A DNA stretch of 13,150 bases. Origin: Candidatus Omnitrophota bacterium. GTDB lineage: Bacteria; Omnitrophota; Koll11; Gygaellales; Profunditerraquicolaceae. The notes below the pieces were generated by a model that did no database searches, was not told the DNA's origin, and was given only the letters and a program-made list of their open reading frames with translations. Shown piece by piece: positions 8,223-13,150 of the stretch. Position 1 is the first letter of the stretch. Every line of letters starts with the position of its first letter. The stretch spans positions 1 to 13,150 of the forward strand of contig JAQULD010000040.1 of NCBI GenBank assembly GCA_028719045.1, given 5' to 3'. A program made the translations under genes and the position numbers.

Positions 8223-8780
8223 CTACTCCTTGTCCTTGGTTTTAAAAGGCATGCCGAATAATCTCAAAAGCTCGCGCGACTGCTCTTTAGTCTTGGCGTT
8301 CTTAATAACAAACGTTATATCCATGCCTTGAGTCCGGGTTATCCTGTCAAAATCTATCTCCGGGAAAATCCCCTGTTCAGATAAACCCAGGGTGTAGTTT
8401 CCCGCCTCATCGAAGGCGTCGGCGGAAACACCGCGGAAATCGCGTATACGCGGCAAGGTTATATTCAATAGCCTGTCCATGAATTCATACATCTTGATGC
8501 GCCGCAATGTCACCTTGCATCCTACGGTCTGGCCGTCTCTTATCTTAAAATTGGAGATCGCTTTCTTCGCGCGCCTGATTATGGGCTTTTGCCCGGTAAT
8601 AGCGGCAAGCTCCTCCATCGCCTTTTCCAGAATCTTTATGTCCTGCACCGCTTCGCCTACGCCCATATTGATGACAACCTTTTCCACCCTGGGCACGGCG
8701 AACCTGTTTTTAAGCTTAAAAGTCTCCACCATCTGGGGAATAATCTCATTCCTGTATTTTTCAAGTAATCTAGGTATCAT
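8223..8780 (-). CDS. rplE: 50S ribosomal protein L5
   Basis: L5 binds 5S rRNA in the central protuberance and contacts P-site tRNA. It has 185 residues, the normal size. Visible motifs are [16 protein letters not shown] (about 33-48), [20 protein letters not shown] in the 5S-binding region, and the C-terminal [20 protein letters not shown]. The ATG is one base after the rplX stop, with AGAGG as SD, so translation is probably coupled to L24. The stop is TAG, in frame with the following rpsN. Confidence 0.98.
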   Translation of the reverse strand: MIPRLLEKYRNEIIPQMVETFKLKNRFAVPRVEKVVINMGVGEAVQDIKILEKAMEELAAITGQKPIIRRAKKAISNFKIRDGQTVGCKVTLRRIKMYEFMDRLLNITLPRIRDFRGVSADAFDEAGNYTLGLSEQGIFPEIDFDRITRTQGMDITFVIKNAKTKEQSRELLRLFGMPFKTKDKE

Positions 8781-8781
8781 T

Positions 8782-9096
8782 TTATATTGCCTCTTTGCAG
8801 TTTTTACAAAATCTTGATTTTGCCTTGGTTTCTTTTGAAACGGTAAACCCTATCCGCACCGGGCTATTGCACGCTTTGCAGAAAAGCATAAGGTTTGAGA
8901 TGCTTATGGGCGCCTCGATAGAAGCTATGCCGCCCTGCTGGTCCTGCCTGGTTTTACGCTTGTGCTTTTTTACCAAATTTATACCTTCCACGAGCACGCG
9001 TTTTTCAAGGCCGAATACCCTTAAGACCTTGCCTTTTTTTCCTTTATCGTCGCCTTTTACAACCTGAACCGTATCGCCTTTTTTTATCTTGGACAT
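8782..9096 (-). CDS. rplX: 50S ribosomal protein L24, with C-terminal zinc ribbon
   Basis: L24 is an assembly-initiating 23S rRNA-binding protein near the exit tunnel. The 104 residues begin with a KOW motif (about 4-30: [20 protein letters not shown]). [20 protein letters not shown] follows, then [12 protein letters not shown]. The C-terminal part has Cys73, Cys76, Cys97 and Cys100, a CxxC...CxxC pattern seen in many bacterial L24 proteins that suggests a zinc ribbon. The ATG overlaps the rplN stop as TAATG and is preceded by the strong SD GGAGGT. Confidence 0.98.
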   Translation of the reverse strand: MSKIKKGDTVQVVKGDDKGKKGKVLRVFGLEKRVLVEGINLVKKHKRKTRQDQQGGIASIEAPISISNLMLFCKACNSPVRIGFTVSKETKAKSRFCKNCKEAI

Positions 9097-9464
9097 TAGA
9101 TGACCTCCGGAGCAAGAGAGATGATCTTGGTAAAATTCTTTTCCCTTAATTCTTTGGCTACCGGGCCGAAAACACGCGTACCCCTGGGATTCATCGCAGC
9201 ATCTATGAACACTATAGCATTGCGGTCAAACCTTAAGAGTGAACCGTCGGTACGCCTTATCGGGTCTTTCGTCCTGACAACCACGGCCTTGGCGACCTCG
9301 CCCTTCTTTATAGCCGCGTCCGGAGAAGATTCCTTGATATTAACGTTAATGATATCCCCAACGCTGGCAAACCTGCAATCTTTCTTGCCTAAGACCCCGA
9401 TAAAGGAAGCGCGTTTTGCGCCGGTATTATCTGCTACATCTACAATCGACCTTAATTGAATCAT
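9096..9464 (-). CDS. rplN: 50S ribosomal protein L14
   Basis: L14 lies on the subunit interface and forms bridges to 16S rRNA; it is also the docking site of the silencing factor RsfS. It has 122 residues, identical in length to most bacterial L14 proteins. It starts [19 protein letters not shown] and carries the family signature around [18 protein letters not shown], then AIVFID and the [13 protein letters not shown] tail. The ATG is two bases after the rpsQ stop. The SD AAGGA is inside the rpsQ reading frame. Confidence 0.98.
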   Translation of the reverse strand: MIQLRSIVDVADNTGAKRASFIGVLGKKDCRFASVGDIINVNIKESSPDAAIKKGEVAKAVVVRTKDPIRRTDGSLLRFDRNAIVFIDAAMNPRGTRVFGPVAKELREKNFTKIISLAPEVI

Positions 9465-9466
9465 AG

Positions 9467-9739
9467 TTATTCCTTAAGTTCTATTCCTTCTGCCTGTGCT
9501 TTTTTTATGATCTCGACCAGTTTGAACCTTTTTTCTTTGGACAAAGGCCTGGTTTCCTCGATCCTTACAATATCGCCCATTTTGGCGCTGTTTTTTTCGT
9601 CATGCACCTTGAATTTATTCGACGTCTTCAATATCCTGCCGTACTTCGGGTGCTTGCTTGCGCGCACCACTTTTACTACTATGGTCTTTGCCATCTTGCT
9701 GCTTAACACCGTGCCTGTATATTCTTTTGCTCTGCCCAT
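9467..9739 (-). CDS. rpsQ: 30S ribosomal protein S17
   Basis: S17 is an OB-fold primary binder of 16S rRNA helices 7 and 11. The 90 residues begin [20 protein letters not shown]. Typical features follow: [20 protein letters not shown], the [20 protein letters not shown] segment with its conserved GD, and a short charged tail. The gap to rpmC is 15 bases with AGAGAAG as a purine-rich SD. Size and motifs are ordinary. Confidence 0.98.
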   Translation of the reverse strand: MGRAKEYTGTVLSSKMAKTIVVKVVRASKHPKYGRILKTSNKFKVHDEKNSAKMGDIVRIEETRPLSKEKRFKLVEIIKKAQAEGIELKE

Positions 9740-9754
9740 CTGGCTTCTCTTTCT

Positions 9755-9949
9755 TTATGCTTTTTTGTTCTTTTCGTTTAAAATTGTTTTTACCCTGGCG
9801 ATATCTTTTCTCACCAAAGAAAACATGTGCGGTTTCTCAGGCTGAGTAGTATAGCGTTGAATATTAAGCTTGAACAACTCTTCCTTGAGCGTTTTTTCTT
9901 TTTGTTCCAGTTCTTCTTTCGACAAATTCCTTAAGTCTTTAGTTTTCAT
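9755..9949 (-). CDS. rpmC: 50S ribosomal protein L29
   Basis: L29 is a small helical-hairpin protein at the exit tunnel, next to L23, and forms part of the docking platform for SRP and trigger factor. The 64 residues show the family pattern: MKTKDLRNLSKEELEQK, then KELLFKL-like KEELFKLNIQRYTTQPEKPH, and the closing VRKDIARVKTILNEK. It sits between rplP and rpsQ, the standard position. The SD is poor (AGGCAAGAGAT before the ATG), and the gap to rplP is 12 bases. Confidence 0.97.
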   Translation of the reverse strand: MKTKDLRNLSKEELEQKEKTLKEELFKLNIQRYTTQPEKPHMFSLVRKDIARVKTILNEKNKKA

Positions 9950-9961
9950 ATCTCTTGCCTG

Positions 9962-10378
9962 TTATTTGTGCGCCCGTGAAATAAACTTTGTTCTAAAGGG
10001 CAGTTTATACGCGACCATCCTGAAACATAATCTCGCGTATTCCTCAGGCACGCCGCCCAATTCGAACAATATTCTTCCTCTTCTGATCACGCATACCCAA
10101 TGGGAGATCTCGCCTTTACCTTTACCCATGCGGATTTCAGCAGGTTTTTTAGTAATAGGCTTGTCCGGAAAAACCCTTATCCACAATTTGCCGCCTTTAT
10201 GCAACTGGCGGGCAAGAACGACTCTCGCGGCTTCGATCTGGGTATTCTTAAAAAAACCGTTTTCAAGCGCCTTCAATCCGTACTCGCCGAACACCAAAGT
10301 TCCGCCGCGAGTGGCGATACCTCTACGCTGTCCGCGCTGTAATAAACGATACTTTACTCTTTTCGGCATCATTACCAT
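9962..10378 (-). CDS. rplP: 50S ribosomal protein L16
   Basis: L16 helps shape the A-site and P-site tRNA elbows and is needed for peptidyl transferase activity. The 138 residues include MPKRVKYRLLQRGQRRG near the start, GGKLWIRVFPDKPITKKPAE, and the signature RMGKGKGE at 83-90. Arg83 matches the Arg hydroxylated by RoxA/YcfD in E. coli. The start could be any of Met1, Met3 or Met4 (MVMMPKR). Met1 is preferred because the purine-rich GAGTGAGA before it gives the best, though weak, spacing. It begins seven bases after rpsC. Confidence 0.97.
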   Translation of the reverse strand: MVMMPKRVKYRLLQRGQRRGIATRGGTLVFGEYGLKALENGFFKNTQIEAARVVLARQLHKGGKLWIRVFPDKPITKKPAEIRMGKGKGEISHWVCVIRRGRILFELGGVPEEYARLCFRMVAYKLPFRTKFISRAHK

Positions 10379-10385
10379 ATTAATC

Positions 10386-11081
10386 TCACTCTTTTACCGG
10401 CGTAACTTCCGTCTGAGCCGGCTGCTGCACTATTTTTTCTTCCTGAACTTTTTTCGCAAGAATTTCCCCTTTATAAAGCCAAACCTTAATACCGATAAGC
10501 CCGTAAGTGGTAAAGGCCTCCGTAAAACCGTAATCTATGTCGGCGCGCAGCGTCTGAAGCGGGACCTTGCCTTGTTTGTAGGTTTCCGTACGGCACATCT
10601 CAGCGCCATCCAGCCTTCCGGAAACGCTGATTTTGATGCCTTTGGCGCCGGCGTTCACCGACTGTTCTATCGCGCGCTTTACCGACCTGCGGAACCCGAC
10701 TCTTTTTACTATCTGCATTTCCACATTCTGCGATACCAGCTGCGCGTCCAATGCCGGCATTTTCACTTCTTCTATATCTATGGAAACTTCCTTCTTGATC
10801 ATAGCGGTCAGGTCCCCGCGCAGGCGCTCTATATCGGAGCCATGGCGGCCGATGATAATGCCGGGCCTTGCGGTAAAGATCCTGATCTTGGTGCGTTCGG
10901 TAAGCCTTTCGATGATGATCTTTGAGATCGAAGCCGACTTGAATTTCTCTTTAATGAATTTCCTGATCCTGTAATCCTCGTCGATGAAATGCGCATAATC
11001 CTTGGGCTTCGCGAACCACCTGCTTTGCCATGTCCTGATTACTCCGAGCCTTAGTGCGTATGGATGAACCTTTTGTCCCAT
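10386..11081 (-). CDS. rpsC: 30S ribosomal protein S3
   Basis: S3 forms the mRNA entry pore with S4 and S5 and takes part in ribosomal helicase activity. The 231 residues begin MGQKVHPYALRLG. The KH type 2 domain has its loop PGIIIGRHG with GRHG at 78-81. Arg131, Arg132 and Lys135 fall where the helicase-linked basic residues of E. coli S3 lie. The C-terminal domain has RLDGAEMCRTETYKQGKVPL. A Gln/Pro/Glu-rich tail of about 15 residues ends in a TGA stop. SD AGGAGAG precedes the ATG, 20 bases after rplV. Confidence 0.98.
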   Translation of the reverse strand: MGQKVHPYALRLGVIRTWQSRWFAKPKDYAHFIDEDYRIRKFIKEKFKSASISKIIIERLTERTKIRIFTARPGIIIGRHGSDIERLRGDLTAMIKKEVSIDIEEVKMPALDAQLVSQNVEMQIVKRVGFRRSVKRAIEQSVNAGAKGIKISVSGRLDGAEMCRTETYKQGKVPLQTLRADIDYGFTEAFTTYGLIGIKVWLYKGEILAKKVQEEKIVQQPAQTEVTPVKE

Positions 11082-11101
11082 TTCTCTCCTGTCTACTATT
11101 A

Positions 11102-11434
11102 TTATGCTTTTAAATCCAGTTCCAATTTTACGTGCGACGTTCTTCTTTTTATCGGAGCCGCTCTTCCGAAAGCCGCCGCTTTATATCTTTTCCAAGCCGG
11201 CCCGACATTGCAAACCACTTTTGATACGTATAACTGCTCGGCGTTAAAGCCCTTAATTTTAGCATTAGCCACGGCAGAACGCAAGAGTTTTATCAAATAT
11301 TCTTTCGGGCGCTTATTCACATTTAAGAGTATGTTCTCCGCCTGTACGGCCCCTTTATTGCGTATTAAATCGATTACCTGCCTCATTTTCGTAGGCGAGA
11401 TCCTGATATGTGTAATTTCAGCTTTTACTAACAT
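11102..11434 (-). CDS. rplV: 50S ribosomal protein L22
   Basis: L22 binds 23S rRNA, and its extended hairpin lines the exit tunnel where macrolides act. From the chosen ATG it has 110 residues, the same as E. coli, starting MLVKAEITHIRISPTKMRQV. The long-loop region with VVCNVGPAWKRYKAAAFGRA and the end RRTSHVKLELDL are diagnostic. An in-frame ATG at 11479 would add 15 basic residues but overlaps rpsS by 35 bases. The internal ATG is preferred because it gives the family length, begins 10 bases after the rpsS stop and has AGGGA as SD about nine bases upstream. Confidence 0.95.
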   Translation of the reverse strand: MLVKAEITHIRISPTKMRQVIDLIRNKGAVQAENILLNVNKRPKEYLIKLLRSAVANAKIKGFNAEQLYVSKVVCNVGPAWKRYKAAAFGRAAPIKRRTSHVKLELDLKA

Positions 11435-11444
11435 TGTTTTATCC

Positions 11445-11732
11445 CTATGTTTTTTCAGCGGCTTTCTTAGCCTTGACACCGCCGTGCTTTCTGAATATTC
11501 TCGTAGGCGCGAATTCGCCCAGTTTATGACCCACCATGTTTTCTGTCACGAAGACCGGAACGTGTTTTCTCCCGTCGTAAACGCCGAACGTCAAACCAAC
11601 AAAATCCGGGACTATCGTTGAACGCCTTGACCAGGTCTTGATCACCTGCCGGACCCCTGTTCGGGAAATTTTCTCTACCTTTTCCAGCAGCCTCTCTTCT
11701 ACGAACGGACCTTTTTTAACTGAACGTGGCAT
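11445..11732 (-). CDS. rpsS: 30S ribosomal protein S19
   Basis: S19 lies in the head of the small subunit beside S13 and contacts the large subunit. The 95 residues begin [15 protein letters not shown]. The family signature is at 65-78 ([14 protein letters not shown]), after [11 protein letters not shown] and GRKHVPVFV. The tail is short, basic and Ala-rich. The stop is TAG, followed at once by GGA TAA. A strong purine-rich SD (AGAGAGGGAAAAG) precedes the ATG. It lies in a spacer that can fold so as to pair the bases just before the start codon (see 11732-11763). Confidence 0.98.
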   Translation of the reverse strand: MPRSVKKGPFVEERLLEKVEKISRTGVRQVIKTWSRRSTIVPDFVGLTFGVYDGRKHVPVFVTENMVGHKLGEFAPTRIFRKHGGVKAKKAAEKT

Positions 11733-11763
11733 ACTTTTCCCTCTCTTTACTGTCGGAAAAGTA
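11732..11763 (-). promoter_or_regulatory. Inverted repeat spanning the rpsS ribosome binding site
   Basis: In the transcript TACTTTTCC (11763-11755) and GGAAAAGTA (11740-11732) are perfect 9-base complements separated by a 14-base loop. The downstream arm covers the last Gs of the rpsS SD, the spacer and the A of the ATG. If formed, the hairpin would therefore limit access to the rpsS start. The complementarity is seen directly; a role in regulation is inference. The stem is A/T-rich, so it may be marginal in a translated mRNA. Confidence 0.45.
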
Positions 11764-11791
11764 CTCCGGGCCCTGCTTCAGGGCGGGGAGT
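11763..11791 (-). repeat. Intergenic G/C-rich imperfect palindrome between rplB and rpsS
   Basis: The transcript strand reads ACTCC, CC, GCCCTG, AAG, CAGGGC, CC, GGAGT. This gives a 6-base-pair inner stem with a 3-base loop, a 2x2 mismatch, and a 5-base-pair outer stem. It is the most G/C-rich structure in any spacer of the window. No long U tract follows, only TTTT five bases on, so it does not look like a standard intrinsic terminator. It could be a REP-like or miniature palindromic element, or an RNA-stabilising or attenuating hairpin. No second copy was found in the window. Confidence 0.6.
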
Positions 11792-11809
11792 TATCTTTTT
11801 CCTCTCTAA

Positions 11810-12643
11810 TTAACTTCTTCTCTTGGCAATGAACCTGTCGGAATACTTCCCGTGCTTCCTGGTCCTGTAACCTTTGGCCAACTGGCCCCAGGGAGAAACC
11901 GGATGGGGATTACCCTGCCCGGCCTTGCCTTCTCCACCGCCGTGCGGATGGTCATGCGGATTCATCGCGGAACCTCTAACGGTAGGCTTTATACCGAGCC
12001 ATCTTGACCTTCCGGCCTTGCCCATAGAGATCGATTCATGCTCCACATTGCCGACCTGCCCGATAGTGGCATGGCAATCCAAATTTACCAGCCTTATTTC
12101 CCCGGAAGGAAGCCTTAAGTGCGCGATCTGGCCTTCTTTTGCCATGATCTGGGCGCTGGACCCGGCGCTTCTCACGATCTGTCCGCCCTTGCCTTTCACC
12201 AGTTCCACGTTATGTATCAAAGTGCCCTGCGGGATATGCTTTAAAGGCAGGCAATTACCCACTTTGATTTCCGCGTTTTTCTGGTCGCTTGATATGATTT
12301 CCTCGCCCACGTTTAAACCGACCGGGGCTATAATGTATCTTTTTTCTTTGTTAGGGTACTCGACCAACGCTATCCTCGAGGACCTGTTCGGGTCGTACTC
12401 AACGGACAAAACCTTTGCCGGCTGCTCGAACAAATCGCGCTTGAAATCGATCAGGCGCAGCATCCTTTTGTGCCCGCCGCCCCTGTGCCTTACGGTAACA
12501 CGGCCGTAAACATTTCTTCCGCCTGTTTTCCTGATCGGCAGGAGCAATGACTTTTCCGGCTTATCCTTGGTGATCTCCACAAAATCCGGGCCGCTCATCC
12601 AGCGCCTTACCGGTGTTGTAGGTTTGAATTTTTTTATTCCCAT
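11810..12643 (-). CDS. rplB: 50S ribosomal protein L2
   Basis: L2 is a highly conserved large-subunit protein needed for subunit association and peptidyl transferase centre structure. It has 277 residues (E. coli 273). [20 protein letters not shown] lies near 48-67, [19 protein letters not shown] in the SH3-like domain, and the signature [19 protein letters not shown] at 226-244. It ends [17 protein letters not shown], a typical L2 close. The ATG has only a weak SD (GAG about eight bases upstream). The spacers before and after it (76 and 77 bases) are the longest gaps not filled by a gene, and both contain inverted repeats. Confidence 0.98.
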   Translation of the reverse strand: MGIKKFKPTTPVRRWMSGPDFVEITKDKPEKSLLLPIRKTGGRNVYGRVTVRHRGGGHKRMLRLIDFKRDLFEQPAKVLSVEYDPNRSSRIALVEYPNKEKRYIIAPVGLNVGEEIISSDQKNAEIKVGNCLPLKHIPQGTLIHNVELVKGKGGQIVRSAGSSAQIMAKEGQIAHLRLPSGEIRLVNLDCHATIGQVGNVEHESISMGKAGRSRWLGIKPTVRGSAMNPHDHPHGGGEGKAGQGNPHPVSPWGQLAKGYRTRKHGKYSDRFIAKRRS

Positions 12644-12657
12644 GTTTTTAGCTCGTT

Positions 12658-12701
12658 AGCTCAGTAAGTCCTTAAGCCCAAACCTTAACGGATTATGAGC
12701 T
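12658..12701 (-). promoter_or_regulatory. Candidate hairpin in the rplW-rplB spacer
   Basis: In the transcript AGCTCA at the 5' end pairs with TGAGCT at the 3' end. Next, TAA can pair with TTA, CC with GG, and TTAAG with CTTAA around the 7-base loop GTTTGGG, with small bulges. This makes about 16 base pairs over 44 bases, ending 14 bases before the rplB ATG. There is no U tract after it, so a terminator is unlikely. The sequence between hairpin and ATG contains the second copy of a GAGCTAA direct repeat, which also supplies the weak SD. Function is inferred only. Confidence 0.45.
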
Positions 12702-12719
12702 CATGAACCGCAAGCTTTA

Positions 12720-12998
12720 TTAAGTGGTTTCTATTTTTTGCCCTTTTTTCAAAGTGACGACCGCTTTCTTAAAATCCGGGGCCTTTCCTATCTGGTATCT
12801 CACTCTCTTCATTTTTCCCGCGGAAATGAAGGTATTGACATCCTGTACCTTTACCTTATACAACTGCTCTACCGCCTTCTTTATCTGGATCTTATTGCAG
12901 GATTTGGTTACCAGAAATAAATACTTGCCTTCCGGCTCATACAGGGTAGATTTTTCTGTTCTGATCAAAGCTTTAATTACATCTTGGGGTAGAGTCAT
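12720..12998 (-). CDS. rplW: 50S ribosomal protein L23
   Basis: L23 sits at the polypeptide exit and is the main docking point for trigger factor and SRP. The 92 residues match bacterial L23 length. It shows IKALIRTEKSTLYEPEGKYL near the start, then VTKSCNKIQIKKAVEQLYKV, the family signature that normally reads (A)xKxxIKxAVExLFxVxV, followed by VNTFISAGKMKRVRYQIG. The ATG overlaps the rplD stop (ATGA), so it is probably coupled to rplD translation. An early stop in rplD, 86 bases upstream, would weaken that coupling. Confidence 0.97.
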   Translation of the reverse strand: MTLPQDVIKALIRTEKSTLYEPEGKYLFLVTKSCNKIQIKKAVEQLYKVKVQDVNTFISAGKMKRVRYQIGKAPDFKKAVVTLKKGQKIETT

Positions 12999-13150
12999 CT
13001 CTTTATTCTCTCGGTTAAAGTTTTTAATCCGTCTTTGGTAATGGCCACTTTTTGCGCGGACAATACTTCATACACATTAGTGTCCTACGCGAGGTTTATG
13101 TTTAAAGAGCCGATATTGCGCAACGCGCGCCTTAATTTCCCTTCGGCTTT
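12995..13150 (-). CDS. rplD: 50S ribosomal protein L4, C-terminal end, interrupted by in-frame TAG
   Basis: The gene runs off the right edge; only the last 51 codons are present. Reading to the TGA that overlaps the rplW ATG gives KLRRALRNIGSLNINLA, then a TAG codon at 13087-13085, then DTNVYEVLSAQKVAITKDGL and nine more residues. The residues after the TAG are typical of the L4 C-terminus (NVYxVL...K..ITK..L..L), and the frame is unbroken on both sides. A single base change of a sense codon (for example CAG or TCG) is therefore the simplest reading. L4 binds 23S rRNA and lines the exit tunnel. If the TAG is real and not suppressed, the protein would lose 29 C-terminal residues. Confidence 0.85.

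Noticed and set aside
9870..10925. Plus-strand open frame of 351 codons across rpmC, rplP and rpsC
   Set aside because: It is antisense to three conserved ribosomal protein genes, with composition typical of the reverse strand of Lys/Arg-rich coding; no protein family is recognisable.
12835..12862. Plus-strand promoter-like TTGACA, 16 bases, TATACA inside rplW (antisense)
   Set aside because: The -10 matches at only four of six positions, the spacer is short, it lies in coding sequence, and no plus-strand gene follows.
13034..13076. Short minus-strand ATG-initiated peptide (MKYCPRKK...) between the rplD TAG and rplW as a new small gene
   Set aside because: It is out of frame with L4, 15 codons long, without an SD, and overlaps residues clearly conserved as L4.
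1..13150. An undescribed accessory system, mobile element, CRISPR array or RNA gene
   Set aside because: All coding space is taken by conserved housekeeping genes in standard order; the few spacers are under 80 bases and hold only small inverted repeats.

Overview
The window is one continuous minus-strand block of the universal bacterial S10–spc–alpha ribosomal protein cluster. Read in transcription order (high to low coordinates) it holds rplD (C-terminal end only), rplW, rplB, rpsS, rplV, rpsC, rplP, rpmC, rpsQ, rplN, rplX, rplE, rpsN, rpsH, rplF, rplR, rpsE, rplO, secY, adk, map, infA, rpmJ, rpsM, rpsK, rpsD, rpoA and the first 17 codons of rplQ. No gene on the plus strand is credible. There are no RNA genes, insertion sequences or CRISPR arrays, and no stretch over 300 bases lacks a gene.

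Organism: a bacterium of moderate G+C. The bacterial-type proteins, IF-1, SecY and RpoA exclude archaea. secY-adk-map-infA-rpmJ-rpsM-rpsK-rpsD-rpoA-rplQ in one run is the arrangement of many Gram-positive and deep-branching phyla. Cys-rich zinc-binding forms of S4, S14, L24, L36 and Adk are all present, and rpmD (L30) is missing. The set would suit an uncultured lineage such as Omnitrophota or Elusimicrobiota, but that is only an impression from protein style; the sequence here cannot settle the phylum.

Layout: 12995-13150 is the end of rplD, with an in-frame TAG. 9755-12998 is the rest of the S10 operon, rplW to rpmC. 4340-9739 is the spc operon, rpsQ to secY. 2601-4340 is adk-map-infA-rpmJ. 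1-2554 is the alpha operon. Most junctions are tight, with stop/start overlaps or short gaps carrying Shine-Dalgarno (SD) sequences. This suggests one long, translationally coupled transcript for ribosome assembly, protein export (SecY), N-terminal Met removal (Map), initiation (IF-1) and transcription (RpoA).

No novel system is visible; the region is mostly ordinary. Points for a second look are the in-frame TAG in rplD, an Asp in place of the first P-loop glycine of Adk, the absent L30 gene, and structured intergenic spacers on both sides of rplB, one of which can pair over the rpsS ribosome binding site.
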